64,000 bases of DNA from the NCBI RefSeq assembly GCF_008365375.1, contig NZ_QOKW01000025.1:28299-92298 (forward strand), written 5' to 3'. Shown here one piece after another: positions 9,504 to 19,126 of this stretch (positions are counted from its first letter, which is position 1; each line of letters opens with the position of its first letter). A program made the translations under genes and the position numbers. The notes below the pieces were generated by a model. That model made no database searches, was not told the origin of the DNA, and saw nothing but the letters and a program-made list of their open reading frames with translations. This DNA is from Roseomonas genomospecies 6 (lineage in GTDB: Bacteria; Pseudomonadota; Alphaproteobacteria; Azospirillales; Azospirillaceae).

Positions 9504-9900
9504 GCTTCCGTCCTCTCTTCAGTGATGCTGCCGGGAGTTCGCCACGAATACATTGGATTTTTGCGGCGCAGCGGATTGACGTCGTAAACCGGAAACCAAT
9601 AACGGGGTCATGCAGGGCGGGTTCCGTGACAGAAATGCGCTGCGCAAACGGTTCCCCGATTTCTCATGGCTAGTTCTTTTGCGGCGGGTTGGCCGTGGTA
9701 AGCGCTTCTTTCAGCGGGCGGGGGTGGTATCAAGGGAAGACTTGGCGTCGCCGAGCCTTTTCCGCGCACCCGTATTTGCCAATCAATACTACGATGTCTT
9801 CAACCCAGAGAGGTGGCAGTCCCGGTAATTTGATGCGCCATGCTGATTTTCAGTGCATAGTGCAGTCAAGGAGCCGGGGCAGTCTGGAAGGAGACAAGGG
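9504..9900. other. Intergenic region between divergent genes
   Basis: 397 bp between the glycosyltransferase-Glf gene (minus) and the ribbon-helix-helix gene (plus). It must hold both promoters. I see no convincing sigma-70 boxes, no strong hairpin and no ORF with a ribosome site. Confidence 0.5.
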
Positions 9901-10293
9901 ATGTGCCGAATTTTCGCCGGTCAGGACCCTGAACGCTTCCGCATGGTAACCCGGCGGGTTCGCCTTAGCGGTCATTCGACGAGCGTCTGCCTGGAGGCGG
10001 CCTTCTGGGGCACGCTGGAGGAAATCGCGGCGATGCAGGGTGTGTCGCTTGGGCGCTTCCTGTCAAAGTTGCACGATGAAGTCTTGGCGCGCGGGGTGGA
10101 GCGGCGCAACTTTGCCGGCCTGCTGCGCTGCGCCTGCCTGACCTATGCCCAGGAGGTCAAAGGCCACCGCCCCTGCGTGGAAGAGCTTGAGCGGGAGGCG
10201 CGCACCGATTTTGCCGCGGTGGCCGCCGCCGCCCTTCCGGCGGGAATTCCGGCCTCGGTGGCGGCCCCTGAAAAAGAACGCGAGACGGTGTGA
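9901..10293 (+). CDS. Ribbon-helix-helix domain protein
   Basis: 130 residues starting MCRIFAGQDPERF, preceded by GGAG-type bases. The sequence VTRRVRLSGHSTSVCLEAAFWGTLEEIAAMQ followed by SLGRFLSKLHDEV is typical of the short alphaproteobacterial RHH proteins of the Arc/MetJ-like superfamily. In this group a basic strand followed by two helices binds DNA as a dimer. The C-terminal 30 residues are Ala/Pro-rich and probably disordered. The target is unknown. The gene is monocistronic; a GMC oxidoreductase converges on it. Confidence 0.75.
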   Translation: MCRIFAGQDPERFRMVTRRVRLSGHSTSVCLEAAFWGTLEEIAAMQGVSLGRFLSKLHDEVLARGVERRNFAGLLRCACLTYAQEVKGHRPCVEELEREARTDFAAVAAAALPAGIPASVAAPEKERETV

Positions 10294-10377
10294 GAGCAAA
10301 AGAAGGCCCCCCTCCTCCGTCCGGAAGAGAGGGGCTGATGAGAAACCGTTATCCCGAATACTGGGACAGGGCAGCGA

Positions 10378-11949
10378 TCAGATCGCGTTCTTTGCCATCT
10401 GGCCGGCGATGTAGTCGGCCTGACGCAGCGCCAGCGCCACGATGGTCAGGGTCGGGTTCTCCGCCCCGCCGGTGGTGAACTGCGAGCCGTCGGACACGAA
10501 CAGGTTCGCCACGTCGTGGGTCTGTCCCCACTTGTTCACCACGCCGTCGCGGGCATTCCCGCTCATCCGGTTGGTGCCCAGATTGTGGGTGGAGGGGTAG
10601 GGCGGCGTCGGGAACGTCCGGGTCGCACCCACGGATTCATACAGCGCCATGCCCTGCCGGTAGGCGTGCCGGCGCATGGCGGCGTCGTTGGGATGATCGT
10701 CGAAATGGACGTTCGGGACGGGCATCCCGTACTTGTCCTTCTTGTCGGCGTGCAGGGTGACGCGGTTGCTCTCCTGCGGCATGTCCTCCCCCACCAGCCA
10801 CATGCCGGCCATATGGTCGTAGCCGTCGAGCGCGGAGGTGAATTCCCGCCCCCAGGCGCCGGGATCGAGGAAGGCCGCCATGAAGGGCAGGCCGAGCGAC
10901 AAGGTTTCGATCTCGTACCCGCCGACGAAGCCGCGGTCGGGCTTGTTCTTCGCCTCGTCGCGGATGATCCCGGCCATGGTGGTTCCGCGGTGCATGCGCA
11001 CCGGCTTCTCGAACACGCCGTAGACCGAGCCGGTCATGTGCCGCATGTAGTTCCGCCCCACCTGGCCGGAGGAGTTGGCGAGCCCGTCGGGGAACATGGA
11101 GGACGCGGAGTTCAGAAGCAGCCGGGGGCTTTCGATGGAGTTGCCGGCCACCGCGACGATGCGGGCCTTCTGGCGCTGGATCGCCCCGTCCTTGTCGGCG
11201 TAGACGACGCCGGTCACCTTGCCCTTCGCGTCATGTTCGATCTTCAGCACCTGGGCGTTGGCGCGGACCTCCAGCTTTCCGGTTTCCTCGCCCTTGGGAA
11301 TCTCGGCGATCAGGGTGGACCATTTCGCCCCCGATTTGCAGCCCTGGAAGCAGAAGCCGATCTGCTGGCAGGCCCCCCTCCCGTCGCGGGGTTCGGAATT
11401 GATCGCCATGTTGCCGGTGTGGCACTCCGTGTAGCCCATCTTGTCGGCGCCGGCCTTCAGGACCTTGAAGTTGTTGTTGCCGGGCAGGCCGGGGATGCCG
11501 TTGGTGCGGGTGACGCCCATGCGGTCCTCCGCCATGGCGTACCAGGGCTCCAACTCCTCCAGCGTGATCGGCCAGTCCAGCAGGTTGGCGCCCGCGACCT
11601 CGCCGTAGGTGGTGAGGGTCTTGAACTCGTGCGGCTGGAAGCGCAGCGCGGCACCCGCCCAATGCACCGTGGAGCCGCCGACCGCCTTGACGATCCAGGC
11701 CGGCAGGCCCGGGAAGTCCCGCGCCACCCGCCAGCTTCCCGAGGTGGTGCGCGGGTCGAGCCAGGAGATCTGGGCGAAGCTTGCCCATTCGTCGTTCTGG
11801 AAATCCTCCATGTTGTGGCGTCCGCCGGCTTCCAGGATCACCGTCCTGATGCCCTTCAGCGCCAGTTGCGTGCCGAGCGTGCCGCCGCCCGCCCCGGAGC
11901 CCACGATCACCACGACGCCGTCGTCGTTCAGGTCGAATTTCGCTGCCAT
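10378..11949 (-). CDS. GMC-family FAD oxidoreductase, large subunit
   Basis: 523 residues. The N-terminal dinucleotide fold VVIVGSGAGGGTLGTQLA binds FAD with the Glu of VILEAGG. The C-terminal catalytic part contains HNLGTNRMSG and VSDGSQFTTGGAENPTLTI, as in gluconate/sorbitol-type membrane dehydrogenases and similar sugar or polyol dehydrogenases. Its upstream neighbour, 28 bp away and on the same strand, is the Tat-exported gluconate 2-dehydrogenase subunit-3-like protein. This GMC subunit has no signal of its own, so the pair probably travels together to the periplasm. No cytochrome c subunit gene is next to them. The substrate cannot be decided from sequence. Confidence 0.85.
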   Translation of the reverse strand: MAAKFDLNDDGVVVIVGSGAGGGTLGTQLALKGIRTVILEAGGRHNMEDFQNDEWASFAQISWLDPRTTSGSWRVARDFPGLPAWIVKAVGGSTVHWAGAALRFQPHEFKTLTTYGEVAGANLLDWPITLEELEPWYAMAEDRMGVTRTNGIPGLPGNNNFKVLKAGADKMGYTECHTGNMAINSEPRDGRGACQQIGFCFQGCKSGAKWSTLIAEIPKGEETGKLEVRANAQVLKIEHDAKGKVTGVVYADKDGAIQRQKARIVAVAGNSIESPRLLLNSASSMFPDGLANSSGQVGRNYMRHMTGSVYGVFEKPVRMHRGTTMAGIIRDEAKNKPDRGFVGGYEIETLSLGLPFMAAFLDPGAWGREFTSALDGYDHMAGMWLVGEDMPQESNRVTLHADKKDKYGMPVPNVHFDDHPNDAAMRRHAYRQGMALYESVGATRTFPTPPYPSTHNLGTNRMSGNARDGVVNKWGQTHDVANLFVSDGSQFTTGGAENPTLTIVALALRQADYIAGQMAKNAI

Positions 11950-11977
11950 GGCTGAAGCATCCTTCCTGAGACGGTGG

Positions 11978-12544
11978 TCAGAGCCACTCGATGTCGTTGA
12001 ATCCGCGGTCGATGTAGCCGCCCTTGGACGCGCTCTCGCCCTCGTAGCCGAAGAGGGGCCAGACCTCCTGGTTGTTGTAGAGGCCGGTCACCAGCCCGCC
12101 GCGCACCGCCTGGAAGAAGGGATCGTTCTCGATCTCGTGCAGCAGGCGGACCCGGTCGGCCTCCCAGCCGATGTCGGCGTAGGGCGCGTCGTGCTTGGCC
12201 TTGGCCAGCCGGTCGAGCTTCGCCATGCCGGCCTCGTACAGATCCTTCAAGGCGGCGTCGGCGGCGGCCTTCTCGTCCTGCGCCTTCATGGCGACGGCGT
12301 AGAAGCGGTCGGCCAGCCGGTCGTGCGGGTAGATGTCGCGCGACACCCGGATCAGCGAGCGCATGGTGTCCGGCGCCAGCGCCTTGGTCTCATAGCCCCA
12401 GGCTTCCCGCGGGCAGAGGATCGCCCCGCCCGACACCAGGATGGCGGCCGCCGTGGCGGCGGTGGCCGAGGCCGCCAGGAAGGCGCGCCGGTCCATGGTG
12501 GGTTTTGGGGCGGGCTTTGAGGCTGGGTTCGTCGAAGAAGGCAT
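11978..12544 (-). CDS. Gluconate 2-dehydrogenase subunit 3 family protein, Tat-exported
   Basis: 188 residues. A twin-arginine signal is visible: MDRRAFLAASATAATAAAIL, cut near residue 45 before YETKALAPD. The mature part is helical, with DIYPHDRLADRFY and LVTGLYNNQEVWPLFGYEG, the latter being the family signature (GYYNNPEVW-like). These small subunits act as chaperone-anchors for the GMC dehydrogenase encoded just downstream. The start at 12544 follows GGAGGAAGCG, an excellent ribosome site. Confidence 0.85.
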   Translation of the reverse strand: MPSSTNPASKPAPKPTMDRRAFLAASATAATAAAILVSGGAILCPREAWGYETKALAPDTMRSLIRVSRDIYPHDRLADRFYAVAMKAQDEKAAADAALKDLYEAGMAKLDRLAKAKHDAPYADIGWEADRVRLLHEIENDPFFQAVRGGLVTGLYNNQEVWPLFGYEGESASKGGYIDRGFNDIEWL

Positions 12545-12600
12545 CGCTTCCTCCCATGACCATTATGATTCTTGATGATTCTTGTTTCGGGGTGGCCGCG

Positions 12601-12996
12601 TCAGCGGTAGCGGCCATGGCGCTGGAGGACCTCGATCTTGTAGCCGTCGGGGTCCTGGACGAAAAAGAAGCGGGCCATGAGCGCGCCGTCCCGCGCGAAC
12701 TCCTTGATCGGGTTGGGGCCGTAGCCGAGCGCGGTGAAGCGCCGGTGCTCCCCGTCCAGATCGTCCACGCAGACGGCCAGATGGCCGTAGCCGTCGCCAT
12801 GGGCGTAGGGTTCGGTGCGTCCGTGGTTGATGGTCAGCTCGATCTCGAAGTCGTTCTCGGCGTTGCGCAGATAGACCAGGGTGAAGCCGTCGAAGGCGTA
12901 GCGGTCGGCGCATTCCAGGCCGAACGCGCGGGCGTAGAAGTCCCGCGACCGCTCCTCGTCGAGGACCCGGATCATCATGTGGATGGCCTTGGCCAT
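12601..12996 (-). CDS. gloA: Glyoxalase I (lactoylglutathione lyase), VOC family
   Basis: 131 residues, the normal length for bacterial GloA. The protein begins MAKAIHMMIRVLDEERSRDFY (metal-ligand His at residue 6) and continues with FEIELTINHG (Glu ligand), GYGHLAVCVDD (His ligand) and DPDGYKIEVLQR (Glu ligand), the four ligands expected in a two-module VOC fold. It isomerises the methylglyoxal-glutathione hemithioacetal to S-lactoylglutathione in the cytoplasm. It lies 56 bp upstream of the Tat-exported subunit gene on the same strand; no functional link is obvious. Confidence 0.9.
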   Translation of the reverse strand: MAKAIHMMIRVLDEERSRDFYARAFGLECADRYAFDGFTLVYLRNAENDFEIELTINHGRTEPYAHGDGYGHLAVCVDDLDGEHRRFTALGYGPNPIKEFARDGALMARFFFVQDPDGYKIEVLQRHGRYR

Positions 12997-13188
12997 GGGG
13001 GCTGGCTCCGTTCCGGTGGGTGGCTCCAGCCTGAATGCTAGTCATGCTGATTGTTGGCGTGGCAGTAAGTATCTACTACAGGCCGGACGCGGAGGGGGTA
13101 GCCCGGACAGTGGTACTCTTCCCGTCTTTCGGGGGCACCCCGCGCGCCGCGATGGCGTATCCTGCGGCTCCCGGAAATGGAGGTTCCC

Positions 13189-13575
13189 GTGCGACACACG
13201 ACTGGCCGAATCCTCGCCGCCGCTCTTCTCGCGACGCTGGCGGCCATGACGGCGACAACGGCGGCTCAGGCCGCTCCCCCCGCGTCGGACTGGCGCGGCT
13301 GGCTGTCCGGCAAGACGGACGGGCTGCGCGACGGGGCGGAGCGCGCGATCATCCTGGGCGGCGCCCTGCTGTATCAGAACCGGCACACGGCGGCGGGGCT
13401 GACGCTCGGTTGCTTGGCCGGTGGGGCGGTGGGGGCGACGGGAGCCGTCGCGGCGGGTGCTGCGACCGGTGGGGCGGCCCTGCCGGCGACCGGCCCGGCG
13501 ACGGCGCTGGGCTGCGCGCTGGGCGCCGCCGCCGGAGCGGCGATGGGGCGCCCGCTCGATCATCCGATGGAATAG
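13189..13575 (+). CDS. Small exported glycine/alanine-zipper protein
   Basis: 128 residues from a GTG start that sits 5 bases after GGAGG; the ATG 12 bases earlier has no ribosome site of its own. A Sec signal is clear (LAAALLATLAAMTATTAAQA, cut at AQA-A). After a short polar part comes a long Gly/Ala stretch of the glycine-zipper type (GLTLGCLAGGAVGATGAVAAGAA, with quoted part shortened here to its start), likely inserting into a membrane. No enzyme motif is present. Outer-membrane or periplasmic location is inferred; function is unknown. Confidence 0.7.
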   Translation: MRHTTGRILAAALLATLAAMTATTAAQAAPPASDWRGWLSGKTDGLRDGAERAIILGGALLYQNRHTAAGLTLGCLAGGAVGATGAVAAGAATGGAALPATGPATALGCALGAAAGAAMGRPLDHPME

Positions 13576-13677
13576 TCCCCTGCGCTCCGTGACGGGGAAC
13601 CATCGCAGGCACCCTCAGTTTGCCTACGAATGGTGAGCGGGCACGCCCCTCACCGGTCGCAGCAAGGAGGATGGGGC

Positions 13678-14577
13678 ATGGCGCGGCAGATCCCTCTCGA
13701 TTCCGCGGGGCGTGCCGACGATCCGGGGCGGGACCGGGCGCGCGACGACGGCACCCATGAGATCGCTCCCGATCTGGCCTACCGCCGCCTCGCCATCGTC
13801 AATGTGGTCTTCGTCGGCGCGCCCGGAGCGGGCGACCGGCAGTGGGTGCTGATCGACGCCGGGGTCATGGGCACGGCGGGCCTCATCGCCAAGGCCGCGG
13901 AGGAACGGTTCGGGCCGGCCTCGCGCCCTGCGGCCATCGTCATGACCCACGGGCATTTCGATCATGTCGGCGCTCTGGAGGAACTGGCGGACCGTTGGGA
14001 GGCGCCGGTCTACGCCCATGGCCTGGAGCATCCCTATCTCGACGGCAGCGCCTCCTACCCGCCGCCCGATCCATCGGTGGGCGGCGGCCTGATGTCCCTG
14101 ATGGCGCCCCTCTATCCCCGTGGGCCGGTGGACGTGAAGCGCTGGCTGCGCGGCCTTCCGGAGGATGGCGGCGTGCCGGGGATGCCCGGATGGCGCTGGC
14201 TCGCGACGCCGGGGCACAGCCCGGGTCACGTCTCCTTCTGGCGCGAGGCGGACCGGACCGTCATCGCGGGCGACGCCTTCATCACGACGCGTCAGGAATC
14301 GGCCTACGCCGTGGCCGTCCAGGACCCGGAGATGCACGGCCCACCCATGTACTACACGACGGATTGGGAAAAGGCGCGGGAGTCGGTGGCGCTTCTGGCG
14401 GGGCTCGAACCCGAACTTGCGGTGACGGGGCATGGTCCCGCCATGCGGGGGGCCGGGATGCGGGCGGCGCTCCACGACCTCGCCCGCGACTTCGACCGGA
14501 TCGCCGTGCCGGAGCAGGGGAAATACGTCCGGAATCCCGCAAGGGCCGAGGACGGCAGCGCCTATCGGCAACCGTGA
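13678..14577 (+). CDS. MBL-fold metallo-hydrolase
   Basis: 299 residues. The metallo-beta-lactamase signature is intact: MTHGHFDHVGAL near residue 88, PGHSPGHVSFW near 180 and AGDAF near 200, with a late His in AVTGHGPAM. Two metal ions are therefore expected. The start at 13678 is 6-7 bases from AAGGAGG; an ATG seven bases earlier is out of frame. There is no signal peptide. Such proteins act as general hydrolases on thioesters, lactones or phosphodiesters; the substrate is not predictable. It stands alone, followed by an ankyrin-repeat gene. Confidence 0.82.
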   Translation: MARQIPLDSAGRADDPGRDRARDDGTHEIAPDLAYRRLAIVNVVFVGAPGAGDRQWVLIDAGVMGTAGLIAKAAEERFGPASRPAAIVMTHGHFDHVGALEELADRWEAPVYAHGLEHPYLDGSASYPPPDPSVGGGLMSLMAPLYPRGPVDVKRWLRGLPEDGGVPGMPGWRWLATPGHSPGHVSFWREADRTVIAGDAFITTRQESAYAVAVQDPEMHGPPMYYTTDWEKARESVALLAGLEPELAVTGHGPAMRGAGMRAALHDLARDFDRIAVPEQGKYVRNPARAEDGSAYRQP

Positions 14578-14684
14578 ACGGTCCCTCCGGTTGCTGAAGA
14601 CGCGCCGGAGGGGGTGGCGCAACAAAGCGGCATGGCGGCTGTTTCACCGGTTTGAGCCGAAGCCTTGACCGGGGGAGCGCCGCC

Positions 14685-15227
14685 ATGGGTGCGCAGGGGG
14701 AACCGCAACGGGAACCACGCCCGGAGCTGGACGAGGACACCATCGCCTTCGCCGGGAAGCTGTTCCATTGGGCGCGGAGCGGCGGCACCGCCGAGCTGAC
14801 GGAACTGCTGGAGATGGGCCTGCCGCCCAACCTGCGGAACGACAAGGGCGACAGCCTGCTGATGCTGGCCAGCTACCACGGCCATGCGGAGCTTGCCCGC
14901 GCCCTGATGCGCCATGGCGCCGATCCGGAGCTGGCGAACGATCGGGGCCAGACGCCCCTGGCCGCCGCCGCCTTCAAGGGGGACGGCGCGGTCCTGCGCG
15001 TTCTGCTGGAGGAGGGGGCGGCGGTGGACGGCTGCGGGCCGGACGGGCGGACGGCGCTGATGACCGCCGCCATGTTCGACCGGGTGGAGATGGTGGACTT
15101 CCTGCTCGCCAGCGGCGCCGACCCCGGCGCGCGGGACACGCGCGGCCTGACCGCCCGCGAGGCGGCGCTCGCCATGGGCGCCGCGAACGCCGCCGCCCGG
15201 TTGGGGGCCGGCGGGGAAGCCGCCTGA
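14685..15227 (+). CDS. Ankyrin-repeat protein
   Basis: 180 residues with four ankyrin repeats between about residues 32 and 165. Each shows the pattern G.T/D.L..AA..G...LLL..GA.P: for example DSLLMLASYHGHAELARALM, QTPLAAAAFKGDGAVLRVLL and RTALMTAAMFDRVEMVDFLL. There is no signal peptide, so it is probably a cytoplasmic protein-binding module. The start follows GGGGAG. No partner can be named from the neighbours. Confidence 0.82.
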   Translation: MGAQGEPQREPRPELDEDTIAFAGKLFHWARSGGTAELTELLEMGLPPNLRNDKGDSLLMLASYHGHAELARALMRHGADPELANDRGQTPLAAAAFKGDGAVLRVLLEEGAAVDGCGPDGRTALMTAAMFDRVEMVDFLLASGADPGARDTRGLTAREAALAMGAANAAARLGAGGEAA

Positions 15228-15353
15228 ACCGGTCTCCGGTGGGGCGGACCCGTATTTCCCCGGTGCGACCGACGCATCCGTACCCGCGGCGGCGCGGGCG
15301 CGCTACACTGCGCGTCCCGAACCCCCGCCCGCGGGCCAGACACACGGACCGTC

Positions 15354-18017
15354 ATGAGCGCCAGCCGCGACCTTTCCCCCTCCAGACTTCAGGAGACGCT
15401 GGCGCAGGCCGTCGTCCATCACCAGAACGGACGGCTGGCGGAGGCGCGTCCCCTCTATGAGCGGGTTCTGCGTCAAGCGCCGGACCAGAGCGACGCGCTG
15501 CATCTGCTGGGCCTTCTGAAGGCGCAGACCGGTGAGCCGGACGCCGGGATCGCGCTGATCCGCAAGGCCGTGGCGAAGGACGGCCGGCAGCCGGTCTTCC
15601 GCCTCAACCTGGGCCGCGTGCTGGAAGCGGTCGGGCTCTGGGCGGAGGCCGCGGACGCCTACGGCCACGCCGCCCGCCTCGCCCCGCTGGACCCCGGTCA
15701 CCACCGGCTGGAGGCCAATGCCCAGACCAAGCTGGGACGGACGGAGGACGCGGCCCGCGCTTTCCGCCGCCTGCTGGCCCTGGCGCCGGAGGATGGGGAG
15801 GCCGCCAACGCGCTGGCCGACGCCCTGTACGACCTGGGGCGGCCCGGCCCGGCGGCGGATTGGTACGGACGGGCGCTGGCGCTCGGCCCCGGTCAGGTGC
15901 TCGCCGCCTACAACCAGGGGGCCGCGCTGCGCGACGCGGGGCGTCCGAGCGATGCGCTCGCCGCCTTCCGCCGGGCCGCCGGGCTGGCGCCGCTGCTGGT
16001 CCAGGCGCTGGAGCAGGTGGCCGGGCTGTCCCACGCGCTGGGCGACGGGGCGGGAACGGCGGAGGCGGGGCGACGTCTGATGGCGCTGGAGCCCGGCCAC
16101 GCCGAAGGAGCGAAGATTCTGGGCGCGGCGCTGGCCGCCGTCGGACCCTGGCTGGAGGGGGCGGCGTGGCTGGAGCGGGCGTCGGTCCTGGCCCCGGCGC
16201 CCGACGCCCTGCTGGTGCTCGGCAACCTGTGGCAGGAGCGGGGGCATCCCGCGGAGGCCCCGCGCTGCTACCGACGCGCGCTGGCGCTGGCCCCGGATTC
16301 GGCGCAGGCGCTGACCGGGCTGGGCATGGCGCTGTCCGCCCTGGGACGGATGGAGGCGGCGGCGACCGCCGCCCGGCGCGCCGTCTTCATGGTGCCGGAG
16401 GAGGCGGGCCACGCCCTGAACGCCGGGTCTGTCCTCCACCGGGCGAAGCGCGGGGAGGAGGCGCGGGCCTGGTTCCGGCGCGCCGTGGCCTTGCAGCCCG
16501 ACGGGGCCGCCGGCTGGACCAACCTCGGCACCCACGCCATCGAGGCCGGCGCCTTCGACGAGGCGGTCACGCTGCTGCGCCGGGCGCTGGCCCTGCGCGC
16601 GGCGGAGCGGGAGGCGTTGGCAAGCTCCAACCTCGGCGTCGCGCTGATGGCGCTGGGCCGCCATGGCGAGGCGGTGGCCGCCCTGCGCGCCGCCCTGGAC
16701 CGCGCGCCGGAGGATGCGGAGGTGCGGTCCAACCTGCTGTTCTGCCTGTGCTTCGACGAGGCGGCGGACCTCGGCGCGGTGTTCGCGGAGCATCGGCGCT
16801 TCGAACAGGCGGTGATGCCGGTGCCGCCCGCCGCCCCGCGCTTTGCCCAGCATTTCGCCCAGCATTTCGGTGACACGGACCGCGACCCGGACCGCCGCCT
16901 GCGCGTCGGCTACCTGTCCCCGGATTTCCAGCGCTATCCGGGGCCGGGCTATCACTTCCTGCTGCCGCTGATCGAACGCCACGACCGGGCGGCGGTGGAG
17001 GTCACCTGCTATTACGCCGACCTGCCGAAGGACGCCGCGACGGCCCGCTTCGCGGCGCTGGCCGACCGCTGGCGCGACGTCGCCGCCATGCCGGACGGGG
17101 AGCTGGAACGCCTGATCCGCGCGGACGGGATCGACGTGCTGGTGGACTGCGGCGGGCACATGTCGCGCAACCGCATGCCGCTGTTCATCCGCCGCCCGGC
17201 GCCGGTCCAGGTCAGCCTGCCGCTCTACCCGAACACGACGGGTCTGACGGCGATGGACTACCAGTTCTCCGACCATCGCTTCGCCGCGGAGAGCGCCGAC
17301 GCCCTTCATACGGAAAAGCTGATCCGCCTGCCGGGAAGCGTGCTCTGCTACCGCCCCGCGGAGTCCGCCGTCGCACCTCCCGCCCGCCCGCCGGTGGAGA
17401 CGGCGGGGGTGTTCACCTTCGGCTCCTTCAACAACCTGACGAAGCTGAACGGCTCCACCCTGGCGCTGTGGGCGCGGGTGCTGGCGGCGGTGCCCGGCGC
17501 GCGGCTGATGCTGAAATGGCGGGGGCTGTCGGGTGGCGGGGTGGCGCGGCGGGTGCTGGACGCCTTCGCCGCCCATGGGGTGGAGGAATCGCGGCTGCTG
17601 CTGCGCGGCACGACCCCGGACCCTTATGAGGACTATGTGCGGCTGGACTGCGCGCTGGACCCCGTTTTTGCCAACGGCGGGACGACCACCTGCGACGCGC
17701 TGTGGATGGGGGTTCCCATGCTGTCCCTGGCGGGGGAGGCGATGATTTCCCGCTGGGGTGCCACCATGCTGGGCAGCGTCGGGCTGGACGCGCTGCTGGT
17801 GGAGCGGGAGGAGGATTATCTGTCGCTCGCCGTCCGGCTGGCCACCGACCGCGCCTTTCTGGAGGCGCAACGCGCCGGGCTGCGGGAGAGGATGGCACGC
17901 TCCCCCTTGATGGACGAGGCGGGCTACACTGCGGCGGTCGAGGCCGGCTACCGCATGGCGTGGCGGCGCTGGTGCGCCGGTCTGCCGCCCGCCCGCATCG
18001 ACATGAGCGCGGCATGA
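15354..18017 (+). CDS. TPR-repeat O-GlcNAc-transferase-like (GT41/SPINDLY) glycosyltransferase
   Basis: 887 residues. The first 480 are TPR repeats (LLGLLKAQTGEPDAGIALIR, NLGVALMALGRHGEAVAALR and others). The rest is the OGT C-terminal catalytic region: LRVGYLSPDFQRYPGPGYHF, DVLVDCGGHMSRNRM, PAPVQVSLPLYPNTTGL, FTFGSFNNLTKLN and FANGGTTTCDALWMGVPML, the last two lining the UDP-sugar site. In alphaproteobacteria such proteins glycosylate surface structures or proteins such as flagellin; which applies here is not known. Its stop overlaps the ATG of the GT9 gene (ATGA), indicating a coupled two-gene operon for glycan assembly. Confidence 0.87.
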   Translation: MSASRDLSPSRLQETLAQAVVHHQNGRLAEARPLYERVLRQAPDQSDALHLLGLLKAQTGEPDAGIALIRKAVAKDGRQPVFRLNLGRVLEAVGLWAEAADAYGHAARLAPLDPGHHRLEANAQTKLGRTEDAARAFRRLLALAPEDGEAANALADALYDLGRPGPAADWYGRALALGPGQVLAAYNQGAALRDAGRPSDALAAFRRAAGLAPLLVQALEQVAGLSHALGDGAGTAEAGRRLMALEPGHAEGAKILGAALAAVGPWLEGAAWLERASVLAPAPDALLVLGNLWQERGHPAEAPRCYRRALALAPDSAQALTGLGMALSALGRMEAAATAARRAVFMVPEEAGHALNAGSVLHRAKRGEEARAWFRRAVALQPDGAAGWTNLGTHAIEAGAFDEAVTLLRRALALRAAEREALASSNLGVALMALGRHGEAVAALRAALDRAPEDAEVRSNLLFCLCFDEAADLGAVFAEHRRFEQAVMPVPPAAPRFAQHFAQHFGDTDRDPDRRLRVGYLSPDFQRYPGPGYHFLLPLIERHDRAAVEVTCYYADLPKDAATARFAALADRWRDVAAMPDGELERLIRADGIDVLVDCGGHMSRNRMPLFIRRPAPVQVSLPLYPNTTGLTAMDYQFSDHRFAAESADALHTEKLIRLPGSVLCYRPAESAVAPPARPPVETAGVFTFGSFNNLTKLNGSTLALWARVLAAVPGARLMLKWRGLSGGGVARRVLDAFAAHGVEESRLLLRGTTPDPYEDYVRLDCALDPVFANGGTTTCDALWMGVPMLSLAGEAMISRWGATMLGSVGLDALLVEREEDYLSLAVRLATDRAFLEAQRAGLRERMARSPLMDEAGYTAAVEAGYRMAWRRWCAGLPPARIDMSAA

Positions 18018-19126
18018 CGGACGCCGTGTTCGACCTTTCATCCGCTCGGCGCATCCTGGTGGTGAAGCTGGACGAGGTGGGGGACTTCGTGCTCGCCACG
18101 CCCTTCCTGCGCGGGCTGCGGGCCTCGGTTCCGCAAGCGCGCATCCTGCTGGCGGTGCGCCCCGCCGTGGCCGACCTCGCCGCGACCTGCCCGTATGTGG
18201 ATGCGGTGGTGGCGCCGCACCCGAAGCCGGACGGCGGCATCGACCTGCGCGCCGTCACGCCGGGCGCCGCCGCGTCCTTCGCGGAGGCGTTCCGGGCCGG
18301 TTTCGACCTGACGCTGGTGCCGCGCTACGACTTCGACCGGCATGGCGCCACGGCGTTGGCCGCGAACAGCCGCGCCCGCGCCGTCCTGGGCTTCTCGGAG
18401 ACGGTCACCCCCTGGAAGGCGTCGGGAAACGCGGGCTTCGACCGCGCCTACACCCACCCGCTGAGGCCCCCGCCGGGCCGCCACGAGGTGGAGCAGACCC
18501 TCGCCCTGCTGCGCTTCGCGGGCGGCGTTCCGGACGATGCCGGGGTGGAGGTGCACCTGACGGCGGAGGACCGGGCGGAGGCCGCCCGCCTGCTGTCCGG
18601 CGCGGCGGGGGAGCGCGTGATCGCCGTGGCGCCGGGCGCCGCCGCCTCGCGCCGCGAATACCCGCCGGACCGGCTGGCGGCGGTGGTCGCCATGGTGGCC
18701 GGAGCGCTCGGCGCGCGGGTGGCGGTTCTCGGCACCGAACCGGAGCGGGGGGCCGCCGCCCTCATCGCCGCGGCCTTGCCGGGGCGGGTGACCGACCTCA
18801 CCGGGCGGACCGGGCTGCGTCCGGCGGCGGCGGTGATCGAGCGGACGGCGGGGCTGATCGCCATGGATTCCGGTCCGGCCCATCTGGGAGCCGCCGTGGG
18901 CGTGCCGGTCGCCGTCTTCTCCTGCCATCCGGAGGGCGGAAACCCGAACCACTACCACGCGCCGGAGCGATTCCGCCCCTGGAGCCCGCGGGCGCTGGTG
19001 CTGCGGCCCGCCGGGGCATCGCCGCCCTGCCCGGCGGAAAGCTGCACGGCGGCCGAGGCGCACTGCATCGCGTCGATCCCTCCGGATCGGGCGGCGTCGC
19101 AAATCCTTGAACTGTTCAGCCGGTAA
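18014..19126 (+). CDS. Glycosyltransferase family 9 (heptosyltransferase-like)
   Basis: 370 residues. The N-terminus VVKLDEVGDFVLATPFLRGL is the GT9 acceptor-domain start, and VIAVAPGAAASRREYPPDRL and MDSGPAHLGAAVGVPVAVFS form the ADP-heptose/nucleotide-sugar site. It is slightly longer than WaaC/WaaF. A cysteine-bearing tail (PPCPAESCTAAEAHCI) resembles the C-terminal pattern of O-antigen heptosyltransferases. It is translationally coupled to the upstream OGT-like gene, which suggests that both act on the same lipopolysaccharide or glycan. The donor sugar is unproven. Confidence 0.84.
   Translation: MTDAVFDLSSARRILVVKLDEVGDFVLATPFLRGLRASVPQARILLAVRPAVADLAATCPYVDAVVAPHPKPDGGIDLRAVTPGAAASFAEAFRAGFDLTLVPRYDFDRHGATALAANSRARAVLGFSETVTPWKASGNAGFDRAYTHPLRPPPGRHEVEQTLALLRFAGGVPDDAGVEVHLTAEDRAEAARLLSGAAGERVIAVAPGAAASRREYPPDRLAAVVAMVAGALGARVAVLGTEPERGAAALIAAALPGRVTDLTGRTGLRPAAAVIERTAGLIAMDSGPAHLGAAVGVPVAVFSCHPEGGNPNHYHAPERFRPWSPRALVLRPAGASPPCPAESCTAAEAHCIASIPPDRAASQILELFSR

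Noticed and set aside
13630..13677. Upstream in-frame start for the MBL-fold gene
   Set aside because: The ATG at 13678 has a strong AAGGAGG, and the extra residues would not resemble the family.
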